Shown: positions 1-10,100, counted from the stretch's first letter. The stretch is DNA of 64,000 nt from Lentzea sp. NBRC 105346 (GCF_030269605.1 NZ_BSTQ01000012.1:1-64000); one strand, 5' to 3'. The notes: generated by a model not told the origin, from the letters alone. Numbers and translations are program-made.

Positions 1-1
1 G

Positions 2-54
2 CATCCGAGACCCCAGGTCAAGCACGCTTTTCGCTTGACCTGGGGTCTCGGATG
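2..54. terminator. Perfect 22-nt inverted repeat, terminator-like hairpin
   Basis: Two perfectly complementary 22-nt arms (2-23 and 33-54) enclose a 9-nt loop. It lies outside any gene I can support, at the window edge. It probably ends transcription of a gene lying to the left, but no run of T follows, so factor-independent termination is not certain. Similar long hairpins occur at 11865-11915 and 48220-48278. Confidence 0.6.
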
Positions 55-319
55 TGGCTGCCTCAGGTGCGATGCGACGGGAGGGGCACACCACCCCAAC
101 GCAACCCACTACGAAACGACACCACGGAGGGGCCCCTCTTTGAGCTGAGCCGGGGGTTCTTAGGGGGCGGAGCCCCCAAGGCGCCGAAGGCGCGCTACGA
201 AAGCCGCCGCGTCAACACAAACGCGCCCCACCACAAAAGCCGCCGCGTCAATCCAAACCGACCCCAGACACGACGACACGCCCGCACAGCGAGCGTGTCG
301 TCAGACCGAAAAGACCGCG
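55..319. other. Intergenic region with small palindromes, no gene
   Basis: No credible gene is seen. The stretch holds a 12-bp palindrome GAGGGGCCCCTC (127-138), a short GC hairpin GGGGGCGGAGCCCCC (163-177), and two near-identical copies of AAAGCCGCCGCGTCAA about 39 bp apart (from about 199 and 238). The GC hairpin resembles those common downstream of actinobacterial genes and could serve as a terminator for the malic enzyme gene that ends at 320. Confidence 0.5.
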
Positions 320-1708
320 TCAGCCCTGCCCAGTAGCAGCCTTCCGCACAGCCTCAGCCACAGCCGGCGCCACGGAGGTATCGAACACCGAAGGCACGAT
401 GAAGGAAGCGTTGAGCCGCTCCCCATCCACCACATCAGCAATAGCGTTAGCAGCCGCGAGCAGCATCGAGTCAGTGATGGTCCGAGCGTGCCCGTCAAGC
501 AACCCCCGGAACACCCCAGGAAACGCAAGCACGTTGTTGATCTGGTTGGGAAAGTCCGACCGACCGGTAGCCACAACAGCAGCGTGCTGCTGAGCCTCCA
601 TAGGATCGATCTCCGGATCCGGGTTGGCCAGAGCAAAAACAATGGCGTCAGAAGCCATAGTCGCCACCTGCTCCGCACCGAACAGGTTGGGCGCAGACAC
701 CCCGATGAACACATCGGACCCAACCAAAGCGTCATGCAGCCGACCGGAAACGTTGTCCCGGTTGGTAGCCGCAGCGATGGACTTCAGGTTCGAGTCCAGC
801 CCTGGCCGATCCCGATGCACGATGCCATCAACGTCAACGGCAATCACGTCACCAGGGTTCTGCGACAACAAAAGCCGGATGATCGCCGACCCAGCAGCAC
901 CAACACCGCAAACGGTGATCTTGCAGTCCCCAATGGACTTCCCGACCACCCGCAAGGCGTTGCGCAACGCGGCAACCACCACGATGGCAGTGCCGTGCTG
1001 GTCATCGTGGAACACCGGAATGTCGAGCTTCTCCCGCAGCCGCGCCTCGATCTCGAAGCAGCGAGGCGCGGAGATGTCCTCGAGGTTGATCCCGCCGTAG
1101 ACGGGGGCGATCAGCTCGACCGCCCGGATGATCTCCTCGGTGTCCTGGGTGTCCAGGCAGACCGGCCAGGCGTCGACACCGGCGAACTTCTTGAACAGCG
1201 CGGCCTTGCCCTCCATCACGGGGAGCGCGGCGGCAGGACCCAGGTTCCCCAGCCCCAGCACGGCGGAACCGTCCGTCACGACGGCCACGGTGTTGCGCTT
1301 GATCGTCAGGCGGCGGGCGTCGTCGGGGTTGTCGTAGATCGCCTGGCAGACGCGGGCGACGCCTGGCGTGTACGCGCGGGAGAGGTCGTCACGGTTGCGG
1401 AGCGGGACCTTCGACGAGATCTCGATCTTGCCGCCGAGGTGGACCAGGAACGTCCGGTCGGACACCTTGCGGACCACGATGCCCGGCAGCAGCTGCAGGG
1501 TGTCGGTGATGTCCTTGGCGTGGTTGGCCGAAAGGGCGTTGCAGGTGAGGTCGATGACGACTCTGTCCGCGTGCGACTCGACAACGTCGAACGCCGTGAT
1601 CACGCCTCCTGCGCGGCCGACCGCGCTGGTCAGGTCGCCTGCGGCGCTCGCCGACGGCGGCGCCTCCAGGCGCACCGTGATCGAATAACCAGGGCCGGGG
1701 ACCGGCAT
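320..1708 (-). CDS. NAD-dependent malic enzyme (oxaloacetate-decarboxylating malate dehydrogenase)
   Basis: The 462-residue protein converts malate to pyruvate and CO2 with reduction of NAD(P), linking the TCA cycle to pyruvate. Residues 1-80 look like an N-terminal ACT-type regulatory domain (hydrophobic beta-alpha pattern, ITVRLEAP...). The malic N-terminal domain follows, with the signatures SRAYTPGVARVC, TDGSAVLGLGNLG and PVMEGKAALFKKFAGVD and the metal-binding stretch VFHDDQHGTAIV. The NAD-binding domain carries VCGVGAAGSA and the late motif ALANPDPEIDP. Length and motif order match bacterial malic enzymes that carry an ACT domain. The gene stands alone, facing a small gene that ends at 1811. 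The start is the first ATG, and the product is complete. Confidence 0.95.
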   Translation of the reverse strand: MPVPGPGYSITVRLEAPPSASAAGDLTSAVGRAGGVITAFDVVESHADRVVIDLTCNALSANHAKDITDTLQLLPGIVVRKVSDRTFLVHLGGKIEISSKVPLRNRDDLSRAYTPGVARVCQAIYDNPDDARRLTIKRNTVAVVTDGSAVLGLGNLGPAAALPVMEGKAALFKKFAGVDAWPVCLDTQDTEEIIRAVELIAPVYGGINLEDISAPRCFEIEARLREKLDIPVFHDDQHGTAIVVVAALRNALRVVGKSIGDCKITVCGVGAAGSAIIRLLLSQNPGDVIAVDVDGIVHRDRPGLDSNLKSIAAATNRDNVSGRLHDALVGSDVFIGVSAPNLFGAEQVATMASDAIVFALANPDPEIDPMEAQQHAAVVATGRSDFPNQINNVLAFPGVFRGLLDGHARTITDSMLLAAANAIADVVDGERLNASFIVPSVFDTSVAPAVAEAVRKAATGQG

Positions 1709-1810
1709 CGATTCCTCCCACGCAGTAATAGCTCACGCGGGAATCGAGCCTAGCCCCGGCCCCTATGCGGAACTCACTCGACTCGGCGAGTCTTAAGGCC
1801 GCCCTGACAG

Positions 1811-1996
1811 TTACTTGTTGATCTCGGTCTCGGGGTGGACGTAACCGAGGTCCTCCGCGGGCAGGGGGAAGGTCACCATGCCGAACGGCGACATCGCGCC
1901 CTGGTTGTGGCTGGCGAGCTCACTCACCGGGTAGCCACCGTCGGGGCCTTCCGGCCAGCTGGGGTCGACCCGCTCCGGGCGTGCGGCCTTGGCCAC
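1811..1996 (-). CDS. Small conserved-looking protein of unknown function (61 aa)
   Basis: The GTG start at 1996 is chosen because GAGGAGG lies 5-6 nt upstream on the minus strand; a longer in-frame opening exists but has no such site. The product is 61 residues, hydrophilic, with Pro and Gly, beginning VAKAARPERVDPSWPEG and ending HPETEINK. It has no membrane segment and no cysteines. It is transcribed divergently from the helicase-associated gene starting near 2062. I do not recognise the family. The strong ribosome-binding site and clean composition argue that it is real. Confidence 0.6.
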   Translation of the reverse strand: MAKAARPERVDPSWPEGPDGGYPVSELASHNQGAMSPFGMVTFPLPAEDLGYVHPETEINK

Positions 1997-2061
1997 GATT
2001 CCTCCTCGGTCATGCCATGTGTCGGGACAAGTGTGCCTGATGGCCATATAACGTGGTGAAG

Positions 2062-4308
2062 ATGTCCGGCATCACACTCGCCGACTGGCTGCGCGCACAG
2101 GACGACGCCACGCTCGTGGCGTTGCTGCGCGTGCGCCCGGACCTTGCGACGCCCCCACCTGCGGACATGGCCGTGCTGGCCACACGCATCGGTACACGGG
2201 CCTCGATCGCTCGGGCCTGCGAGGACCTCGACACCTTCACGCTGACCGTGCTCGAAGCCCTGGTCGTGCTCGACGCCGACACGAGGCCCGTGTCGTTCAA
2301 CACACTCGTCGAGCTGCTGAACCTCAAGCCCAAGCCGGTCAGGCAGGCCCTCACCAAGCTGCGCGAACGCGCGCTGGTGTGGGGTGAGGACGCACTGCTG
2401 TCCGTGCCGCCGGTGACCCGCGAGGCGTTCGGGACGTTCCCCGGCGGCTTCGGCCGCTCGACCGGGCAGCTCGTCGATCTCACCGGCGTCACCGACGCCG
2501 AGCAACGGGTGCTCGCGAAGCTCGCTGCCGGACCGCCGATCGGCGAGACCCGTGATGCGGCGCGGATGGTGTCGCTGGAGAACGCCGAGACGCCGATCCA
2601 GCGACTGCTCGCCCGCGGCCTGCTGATCCGCCGCGACCACTCGACCGTCGAGCTGCCACGTGAGGTGGCGCTGGTCGTGCGCGGCGACAGTCCGATGGGG
2701 ACGATCCAGGTCAGCGAGCCGAAGCTGCGCACCCGCGAGCTGTCACCGTCCGATGTGGACGCGACGGGCGGCGGCGAGGCGCTGGAGCTGGTGCGGCACG
2801 TCACCAACCTCCTCGCGAGCTGGTCCGTGGAGCCGCCGCCGGTGCTCAAGCAGGGCGGGTTGGGCGTGCGGGACCTGCGCAAGGTCGCGAAGGACCTGGA
2901 CGTCGACGAACGACGGGCCGCGCTGCTCGTGGAGCTGGTCGTCGGCGCCGACCTCGCGGGCAACAGCGAGGCGAGCGAGCCGGAGTGGATCCCGACCACC
3001 AAGGCCGACGTCTGGCTCGCGGCCAACGCCGAGAACCAGTGGGCCTCGCTCGCGCACGCCTGGCTCGAGCTGCCGCGGCTGCCCGCGCTCATCGGGCAGC
3101 GCGACGAGAAGGAGCGCCTGATCAACCCGCTGGCCGACGAGGTGCGCCGCGCGCAGGCGCCCCGCGACCGGCGCTGGGTGCTGGAGGCCGTCGCGGCCCT
3201 CGAACCCGGTACGTCGATCCCGGACCCGGCGGGCCTGGCGGCCGTGCTCGGGTGGCGCGCGCCGCGGCGCGGCGGACGGCAGCGCGACGAGCTCGTCCGC
3301 TGGACGTTCGACGAGGCGACCGCGGTGGCGCTGATCGCCCACGGCGCGATCACCACGGCCGGCCGGATCATGCTGGACGAGGGCCCGGCCGTCGCGGCCA
3401 AGCAGCTCGCCGAATCGCTGCCCGCGCCGATCGACCACGTGCTGGTGCAGGCCGACCTGACGATCATCGCGCCCGGCCGCCTCGAGCCCGACCTCGCCGA
3501 CGACATCGCCCGCGTCGCGGACGTCGAGTCCGCCGGCAGCGCGACCGTCTACCGCATCTCCGAGGGCTCGGTCCGGCGCGCCCTCGACTCCGGCCGCACT
3601 GCCGCTGAGCTGCACGAACTGTTCAAGACGAGGTCACGCACGCCGATCCCGCAGGCGTTGACGTACCTGATCGACGACACCGCTCGGCGCCATGGCAGAC
3701 TGCGCGGCGGCGCGGCGGGGTCGTTCCTCCGCTGCGACGACCCGGTGCTGGTCAGCGAGGTGCTCGCGCACCCGTCGGCACACGAGCTGGAGCTGCGGCG
3801 GATCGCGCCGACGGTGCTCGTGAGCCCGTTGTCGCTGGCCGACGTGCTGGAGGGACTGCGGTCGGCGGGCTTCGCGCCCGCGGCCGAAGGACCGGACGGA
3901 AGGGTGCTCGACCTGCGTCCCGGCGGACGCCGGATCACGCCGCGCGCCCGCACCGCCCGGCGACCCGCGTTGCCCTCCGTGCCCGCCGACGAACAGTTGG
4001 GTGAACTCGTTCGGCTGGTCCGCGCCGGTGATCGCGCGGCTGCGACACCACGGGGTGAACGCGTCTCGGTGCCCGGCCACCTCGGCTCGGGGCCGTCGGC
4101 CACCCTGTCGTTGCTCGTCCAGGCGGCCCGTGCGCAACGCAGCGTGCTCGTCGGTTTCGTCGACTCACACGGCACCGCCGCGCAGCGCGTCATCCAGCCC
4201 CACATCGTGGGCGGCGGAGTACTCGAGGGCTACGACCACAGCTACGGCGAGGTACGCAGATTCCCTCTTCATCGCATCACATCCGCCGCATTGGTGGATG
4301 AGGATTAA
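2062..4308 (+). CDS. Helicase-associated (Helicase_C_3 / XPB-Ssl2 N-terminal-like) protein
   Basis: The 748-residue soluble protein resembles actinobacterial proteins of the Rv0862c type, which carry an XPB/Ssl2-like N-terminal helicase-associated region but no Walker motifs. I see no ATPase motifs here either. The opening MSGITLADWLRAQDDATL, the LVALLRVRPDL repeat-like helices and the winged-helix-like segment near residues 60-110 (LNLKPKPVRQALTKLRERALVW) fit that family. A C-terminal WYL/beta-rich section (VLVGFVDSHGTAAQRVIQPHIVGGGVLEGYDH) ends the protein. In M. tuberculosis the gene is adjacent to ercc3 (XPB); here the XPB gene lies about 10.4 kb downstream on the same strand. GTG codons at 2053 and 2056 are alternative starts, and no clear ribosome-binding site decides. 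Confidence 0.8.
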   Translation: MSGITLADWLRAQDDATLVALLRVRPDLATPPPADMAVLATRIGTRASIARACEDLDTFTLTVLEALVVLDADTRPVSFNTLVELLNLKPKPVRQALTKLRERALVWGEDALLSVPPVTREAFGTFPGGFGRSTGQLVDLTGVTDAEQRVLAKLAAGPPIGETRDAARMVSLENAETPIQRLLARGLLIRRDHSTVELPREVALVVRGDSPMGTIQVSEPKLRTRELSPSDVDATGGGEALELVRHVTNLLASWSVEPPPVLKQGGLGVRDLRKVAKDLDVDERRAALLVELVVGADLAGNSEASEPEWIPTTKADVWLAANAENQWASLAHAWLELPRLPALIGQRDEKERLINPLADEVRRAQAPRDRRWVLEAVAALEPGTSIPDPAGLAAVLGWRAPRRGGRQRDELVRWTFDEATAVALIAHGAITTAGRIMLDEGPAVAAKQLAESLPAPIDHVLVQADLTIIAPGRLEPDLADDIARVADVESAGSATVYRISEGSVRRALDSGRTAAELHELFKTRSRTPIPQALTYLIDDTARRHGRLRGGAAGSFLRCDDPVLVSEVLAHPSAHELELRRIAPTVLVSPLSLADVLEGLRSAGFAPAAEGPDGRVLDLRPGGRRITPRARTARRPALPSVPADEQLGELVRLVRAGDRAAATPRGERVSVPGHLGSGPSATLSLLVQAARAQRSVLVGFVDSHGTAAQRVIQPHIVGGGVLEGYDHSYGEVRRFPLHRITSAALVDED

Positions 4309-4317
4309 CTGATCGTC

Positions 4318-4400
4318 ATCACCCTGGTGATACGGATATCCACCCGTGCGTGATCGCTTCGCGACCTAGCGTCGATTGCCATGAACGTCCCCCGACGTTC
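4318..4400 (+). promoter_or_regulatory. Leader region with two small hairpins before the Asp-repeat gene
   Basis: The 118-nt gap contains two small inverted repeats. One is ATCACC-CT-GGTGAT (4318-4331), just after the helicase-associated gene. The other is GAACGTC-CCCC-GACGTTC (4383-4400), directly upstream of the AAGGAGGA ribosome-binding site (about 4410-4417). The second could influence mRNA stability or translation. Its role is inference. Confidence 0.35.
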
Positions 4401-4426
4401 GCGATCGACGAAGGAGGAGCAGCGCA

Positions 4427-5296
4427 ATGGCCATCATCCGGTGGGCGCGTAGAGCCGCCCTCACCGCAACGGCATTGGCGTTCGCCTTGCCGTTCACGAC
4501 CGGAACAGCACAGGCCGATCCGATCATCCAAGTCCTCGGTGACAACAACGTCGGTGCGAACGTCGCGGTCAGCGGCAACCTGGACTCCGTTCCGGTGGCC
4601 GCAGGTGTCAGCGCCGGCATCGGCGACCACGCCGCATCGGGCATCAACGGCGGTGCCGCGTTCGCGATGGAGGTCGCCTGCCACGCCGCCGCGCTCGCGG
4701 ACATGTGGACCGGCGGATCCATGGACATGGACACCGTCGTCGATGCGGACGTCGCGGTCGAGGAGCCCGCGATCGCCGCCGACGTGGATGTCGCGGTGGA
4801 CACGCCCGAAGCGACGGCAGACGTCGACGCGGACGTGGAGGCGGACGCCTCCATCGAGGCGGATGCGTCGATCGGAGCGGACCTCGACGTCGACCTCGAC
4901 GCCTCGCTGGACCTCGGTTCGCTGCTCGACATCAACCTCGGCGCCAGCGCCGACGCCGACGCAAGCCTCGGTGCCAGCGTTGACGTCAACGGCAACCTGG
5001 ATGCGGACGTCGACGCCGATGTCGACGCGAGCATCAACGGTGTCGACGCGAATGTCGACGCGGACGTGGACGCCAGCATCAACGGCGTGAACGCGAACGT
5101 GGACGCGAGCATCGACGGTGTCGACGCGAGCGTGAACCTCGACGGTCCGACCGTGAGCGCGGACGCGGACGTCAGCGCGGACGGCGCTCTCGACATCGAC
5201 GCCGACGTGGATCTCGACGCGGACGCGAACGTGGACCTGGGCTCCGGCGACGTGAGCGCCGAGGCCTACATCGGCGCAAGCCTCACCATCGGCTGA
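4427..5296 (+). CDS. Secreted, highly acidic Asp/Ala/Val-repeat protein
   Basis: The 289-residue protein has a clear signal peptide (RWARR, then a hydrophobic core to about residue 28, cleavage after ...GTAQA before DP). The mature part is extremely acidic. From about residue 100 it is built of alternating Asp and small/hydrophobic residues (DVDADVDA type), with repeated units of about 15 residues such as DASINGVDANV (about residues 200-235). There are few aromatic residues and few lysines or arginines after the signal. The alternation suggests a beta-solenoid or intrinsically extended chain, and clustered aspartates could bind calcium (inference). Before the repeats lies a chaplin-like glycine/valine-rich segment (about 30-75). 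A strong AAGGAGGA site precedes the ATG. I do not recognise the family. Confidence 0.85.
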   Translation: MAIIRWARRAALTATALAFALPFTTGTAQADPIIQVLGDNNVGANVAVSGNLDSVPVAAGVSAGIGDHAASGINGGAAFAMEVACHAAALADMWTGGSMDMDTVVDADVAVEEPAIAADVDVAVDTPEATADVDADVEADASIEADASIGADLDVDLDASLDLGSLLDINLGASADADASLGASVDVNGNLDADVDADVDASINGVDANVDADVDASINGVNANVDASIDGVDASVNLDGPTVSADADVSADGALDIDADVDLDADANVDLGSGDVSAEAYIGASLTIG

Positions 5297-5365
5297 TCAA
5301 CCCGACCACCCACGGCGAAGGGATATCACCCTGGACGATCCCAACTGAATCTGGCGTAACGAAAG

Positions 5366-5395
5366 CGCGCACCCCGTGACAGGGGTGCGCGTTTT
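5366..5395. terminator. Bidirectional rho-independent terminator
   Basis: Perfect 10-nt arms CGCGCACCCC (5366-5375) and GGGGTGCGCG (5382-5391) with a 6-nt loop, followed by TTTT on the plus strand. It sits between the convergent Asp-repeat gene and cvnD and can end transcription of both. Confidence 0.85.
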
Positions 5396-5410
5396 CGAGT
5401 TTCAGGTGGG

Positions 5411-6016
5411 TCAGCCCGCGCGGACGGACATCCACTGGCGCATCGCGTGCTCCACCAGCGTGATGAGCGTCTGCTTCGTGGACTGCCGGTTGCGCGCGTC
5501 GCACGTGACGATCGGCACCGACTCGTCGATGGTGAGCGCCTCGCGGACGTCCTCCAGACGGTGGTGCAGCAATCCGTCGAAGCAGTTGACGCCCACGACG
5601 TACGGCAGCTGCCGGTCGTCGAAGAAGTCGATCGACGCGAACGCGTCCGCGAGCCTGCGGGTGTCGACCAGCACGATGGCGCCGATGGCACCTCGCACCA
5701 GGTCGTCCCACATGAACCAGAAGCGGTGCTGACCCGGTGTGCCGAACAGGTACAGGATCAGGTCGCTGTCGAGCGACACACGACCGAAGTCCATCGCGAC
5801 CGTCGTGGTGACCTTGTTGGGCGTTGCGGAGAGGTCGTCCACCCCCGCGCTGGCCTCGGTCATCACCGCCTCGGTGGTCAACGGGACGATCTCGGACACC
5901 GAGCCGACGAACGTCGTCTTGCCCACACCGAAGCCACCCGCCACCACGATCTTGGCGGAGGTCGTCGGCTTCCGTGCGCCCTCGGCGCCCTGGGGACTAG
6001 AGCCTGCGAAGCCCAC
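5411..6016 (-). CDS. cvnD: Conservon GTPase (CvnD-like)
   Basis: The 201-residue small GTPase is the last gene of a four-gene conservon. The P-loop is GGFGVGKTTFVG, the switch region holds TEAVMTEASAGVDDL, the G3-like motif is FGTPGQHRFWF (Gln-His in place of the usual Gly-Gln arrangement), and the base-recognition motif is GVNCFDG. In Streptomyces, Cvn proteins form a membrane-associated complex resembling eukaryotic G-protein signalling, with CvnD as the GTPase (family knowledge). I chose the GTG at 6016 because GGAGAGG lies 7 nt upstream; this overlaps cvnC by 20 bp. A TTG at 6040 is the longer alternative. The gene ends just before the shared terminator at 5366-5395. Confidence 0.92.
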   Translation of the reverse strand: MGFAGSSPQGAEGARKPTTSAKIVVAGGFGVGKTTFVGSVSEIVPLTTEAVMTEASAGVDDLSATPNKVTTTVAMDFGRVSLDSDLILYLFGTPGQHRFWFMWDDLVRGAIGAIVLVDTRRLADAFASIDFFDDRQLPYVVGVNCFDGLLHHRLEDVREALTIDESVPIVTCDARNRQSTKQTLITLVEHAMRQWMSVRAG

Positions 6017-6722
6017 TGAGCACCCTCTCCAGGAATTCAATGGAAGGCCGGTCCCCCACGACCAGACCGCCCTGGTGAATCAAAACCAAACCCATGCTTG
6101 CCATGTCGCCGATCAAGACCCGCACGACGCCCAGTGGCAAGCGTAGGAGAGCCGCGACTTCGGCCACCGACCGAGTGTCCACACATAGCCCGCAAATGGA
6201 CCTGTGCTCGGGCAGCACGGCGGCATCCCGCTCCAGCCCGCGCTCGCTGGTGGACACCAGCGCCTCGATGGCCAGGTCGTAGTCCGGCCGCGTCCGGCCA
6301 CCCGTGCGGGTGTAGGGACGGACCAGCGAACCCGAGTCCGCCGCCGAGCTCTCCTCCTGCCGAACCACCGGTTGCGGACCGGTCGTGTACGGCAGCTGTT
6401 CGGGCACCACTTCGGGGACCTCGTGCTGACCGAAGAGGTCAGCTCCGGGGCCACCGAACAGCCCGCTGCCGTACCCGTCGATGTCGAACCGGTTCGGCAC
6501 GTCGTCGTAGGGATACGACGACGAGTCATCCACCTCACGCTGAGACATATCGCCTAGCCCTTGCCCTGTAATCCGCTCATCGTGGGGTGCGTCCTCGGCT
6601 TCCTCGAGTTCGTCGGGGCGTTCGGCGTCCGGCTCGTCGAATTGGAACCCGCCGGCCGCCCACTCCTGGTAGTTGAAGTTCCTACCGAAGCCACGGCCCT
6701 TGGCGCCAGGTCTTCCAGCCAT
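5997..6722 (-). CDS. cvnC: Conservon DUF742 protein (CvnC-like)
   Basis: The 241-residue protein has a long acidic, low-complexity N-terminal half (about residues 1-125, rich in Glu, Asp and Gly). A DUF742 domain follows, starting at LVRPYTRTGGRTRPDYDLAIEALVST and continuing through a winged-helix-like segment (SICGLCVDTRSVAEVAALLRLPLGVVRVLIGDM). Family knowledge places it as a soluble partner of the conservon sensor. The N-terminal extension is longer than in most CvnC proteins, which are often near 120-130 residues. It lies between cvnB (31-nt gap) and cvnD (20-bp overlap) and is probably co-transcribed. Confidence 0.92.
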   Translation of the reverse strand: MAGRPGAKGRGFGRNFNYQEWAAGGFQFDEPDAERPDELEEAEDAPHDERITGQGLGDMSQREVDDSSSYPYDDVPNRFDIDGYGSGLFGGPGADLFGQHEVPEVVPEQLPYTTGPQPVVRQEESSAADSGSLVRPYTRTGGRTRPDYDLAIEALVSTSERGLERDAAVLPEHRSICGLCVDTRSVAEVAALLRLPLGVVRVLIGDMASMGLVLIHQGGLVVGDRPSIEFLERVLSGLRRL

Positions 6723-6752
6723 TTCCTCTCACCCCTGCACGGTCAGTGAGGC

Positions 6753-7172
6753 CTAGCGGCGGACGACACCCTGGAGCTGCGCGCGCAGTTCCGGGGTGAG
6801 TTGTTGTCCGACTCTTTCGACCAACAAGGTCATCTCGTACGCCACGAGCCCGATGTCGCAGTTCGGGGCGGCCAGCACGGCGAGACACGAACCATCGCTG
6901 ATCGACATCAGGAACAGGTAGCCCCGCTCCATCTCGACGACAGTCTGGTTGACCCCGCCTGCCTCGAAGCAGCGGGCCGCGCCTTGTGTGAGGCTGACCA
7001 GTCCGGAAGCAACGGCGGAGAGCTGCTCTGCACGGTCCCTGGGCAGACCCTGGGAACCGGCGAGCAACAGCCCGTCCGCCGACACCACGACGCTGTGTGC
7101 CACACCTGGCACACGGCGCACGAAGTCGGTGATAAGCCAACCAAAGCTGCCTGGCTGCGCTGCGGTCGTCAC
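6753..7172 (-). CDS. cvnB: Conservon roadblock/LC7 protein (CvnB-like)
   Basis: The 139-residue roadblock/LC7-domain protein (FGWLITDFVRRVPGVAHSVVVSADGLLLAGS..., then LVSLTQGAARCFEAGGVNQTVVEMERGYLFLMSISDGSCLAVLA) matches the MglB-like component of conservons, which is thought to regulate the partner GTPase. Its length is typical. The GTG start at 7172 overlaps the TGA of cvnA (GTGA), implying translational coupling in the order A-B-C-D. Confidence 0.95.
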   Translation of the reverse strand: MTTAAQPGSFGWLITDFVRRVPGVAHSVVVSADGLLLAGSQGLPRDRAEQLSAVASGLVSLTQGAARCFEAGGVNQTVVEMERGYLFLMSISDGSCLAVLAAPNCDIGLVAYEMTLLVERVGQQLTPELRAQLQGVVRR

Positions 7173-10100
7173 TCCTGCTCCTCGTTCTGCCGGCTCGACT
7201 GGTCACCAGCGTATGCGTCAATCAGTGCGTGCCGGCCTCTCCGGACACCGTTCTGCAAGCTCGACATGCGCCCACGCACCGCGTCAGCGGAGCGCGGCGG
7301 CAACGGCGGCCGCTGGGCCTGCTGCGGAGCCACCGTCGGCTTCGGCGCAGCAGAACCAGGCACGAGCTGTGCCTTCGGTGTCCGTTTCGGCAATCCCGCC
7401 GCCGTCTTCGTCTCAGGAGCCTTGTTCAACAGCTCCCGAGCCGCCTGCCAGCCCTCGTCGGCAGGCGATTGCCACGCCGACTCGGAAGTAGTTTGCGCCA
7501 CCGGGGCTTCTGCTGTCGCATCGGCCACCGTTTCCGGGGCGACGGACTCCGTCTGCACGGCGGACTCCAGCTCGGCAGGTTGCGGGGTCTCCTCCGGCTG
7601 GGTCTCGACCGGCTTGCGCGGCTTGCGCACCGGTAGACCTGCGGAGGAAGTCGTCGGAGCAACGCTCGGCTCCGGCTTGGCGGGCCGGGTCGGAAGCGCC
7701 GGCTCCTCGGTCTTCGGGGTGGGCGCGACGCCGTTGGACGGCTCCGGACGCGCCGTCTCAACTGGGGCCGCGGGGGTCTCCGCCGGGGCGGGCGGGACGG
7801 CCTGAGCGGTGGACGCCGATGTCTCACTGCCAACGGCCTGGAACCACTGCGACAGCACCGCCTCGTAGATCGGCAGGCGCTCGGTCGGCGCGTCCAAGTC
7901 GTGCTCGACTTCCTTGCGGGAGGCTTGCGACGTGCCGTTGCGGGCGGCGAGCTCCTGGTCCACGGGCGCGCGCACCACACCGGTGTCCGAGTGATCCTCT
8001 TCCGGTTCGGCGACCGGCGGAATCGGCACGAACTGGGTCGTCTCGTAGCCGGGCTCGAAGGCCAGGTCGCCTTCGTCCTCCTGACGGTCCTCGTAGGCCG
8101 TGAAGAGAGTGGGCTCCCCGAAGGAGCCCTCGGGCTCCAGCGCGTCGAGCTGATCCTGCCGCCACTGCTGCGACGGCGAGGACACCTCCATGGGGGTCTC
8201 GGCGCCGAACGCGGGCACCGAGGTGGCCGTGCTCCCGCTGTCGCTCTGCACGAAGCTCACCGGGAGGTCCGGGCTGGACTGCAGGTTCGGGCTGGACTCC
8301 TCGATGCGCGGCATGGTGCCGGTGAAGGCGCCCGCGATGCCGGACGCGCGCTGCGCGGTCGCGGCGGAGAAGTCCTGCGTCGGCTCGGCCGGAGCCAGGT
8401 ACGGCGAGGGGGCCGCACCGGGCGCGGCGATGAGGGTCTCGGGGACGATGACGAGCGCGGTCGTGCCGCCCTCGATGTCCTCGTTGCCCCGCAGCCGCAC
8501 CTTGATGTCGTGCCGCTTCGCCAGCCGCGCGACCACGTACAGGCCCATGCGGCGGGAAACCGCCACGTCCACGTCCGGCGGATCCGCCAGGCGCTCGTTG
8601 GCGTCGATGATCTCCTGGTCGCCCATGCCGACGCCGCGGTCCTGGATCTCGATCGCCAGCTCGCCCTTGCGGGTGCGGGCCGTGCGGACCGTGACCTTGG
8701 TGACCGGGTCGGAGAAGGCGGTCGCGTTGTCCAGCAGCTCGGCGACCAGGTGCACGAGGTCGTTGACCGCGCGGCCCTGGACCGTGAGCTCGGGCGTCTG
8801 ACCGACCTGCACACGGGCGTACTGCTCGACCTCGGACACCGCGGCGCCGAGGACCTCGGCGGCCGGGACGGGCCGCGTGAGGCGCCGCGAGAGGTCCGTG
8901 CCGGAGAGGACCAGCAGGTTCTCGGAGTTGCGCCGCATGCGGGTCGCGAGGTGGTCGAGCTCGAACAGGCTCGCGAGCTGGTCCGGGTCCTGCTCGTCCT
9001 GCTCCAGCCGGTCGATCAGGTTGAGCTGGCGTTCGACCAGCGCCTGCGAGCGGCGGGAGAGGTTGACGAACATCGCGTTGACGTTGTCCCGCAGGAGGGC
9101 CTGCTGGGCCGCCAGCCGGACCGCCTCGCCGTGCACCGCGTCGAACGCGCGGGCCACCTGGCCGACCTCTTCGCGGGTGTGCACCGGCACCGGTTCGACG
9201 GCGCTCTTCGCGGCGTCCTCCGGGTTCGGGTCCGCGAGGATCCGCTCGACCGCGTCCGGCAGACCGTGGTCCGCGACGTCCAGGGCGGTGCGGCGCAGCG
9301 TGCGCAGCGGGCCGAGGATCGAGCGGGCGACGAACAGCGCCATCAGCAGGGCGAGAGCCAGCGCCACGAGGACGATGATCGACTCGCGCACCGCGGTGTT
9401 GCGGGCTTCGCCGGCCAGCTGGTCGGTGCGGGCCTGCAGCTGCTCGAGCAGCAGGTTCTCCACGTCACGGGTCAGGTTGACGGTCAGGGTGGAGGCGATG
9501 TCCCACTTCTCGGGCGTGAGGCCCTGGAACTCGCCGCCCGCCGCCTGGCGGTTGATCGCCGACTCCTGCATGTCGTTCGCGGTGTCGACGATGAGGCCGG
9601 TGACGGTGTCGTCGTAGATCTTGGCCTGGTCGGCGGTCGCGGACTTGCGGAAGTCGTTGCGCGCGGCCTCGAGCTCGGCGTCCGCGGCGAGCAGCGCCCG
9701 CTGCTGACCGGGAGTGAACGCCCCGCGCTGGAAGACGTCGAGCAGGATGCCCCGCTTGAGCGACTCCTGCTCCTTGATCCGGGCGATCGCGTTGGTCGAC
9801 AGGTGCAGTCGCACGAGCGTCGGGTCGTTGATCTCGGAAATCGTCTGCTCACCCAGGTTGAGCAGCGAGTCGATGGACTCCGAGTACGTCCGCATGACGG
9901 CTTCGGAGGGGTACTGCGTCTCGCGGACCGCGTTGCGCAGGCTGTTCAGGCGGCTGAGCTGGTCGGCCGCGAGGCGGAACCGCTCGACGGCCGCCGGACG
10001 CAGGTCGCCGCTGAGCTCGGTGATCCTCTTGTTGAACGCCTCGGTGGTGTCGTTCACCCGGCGCAGCTGGCGCTCGAGGACGACCCGGTCGACCTTCTTG

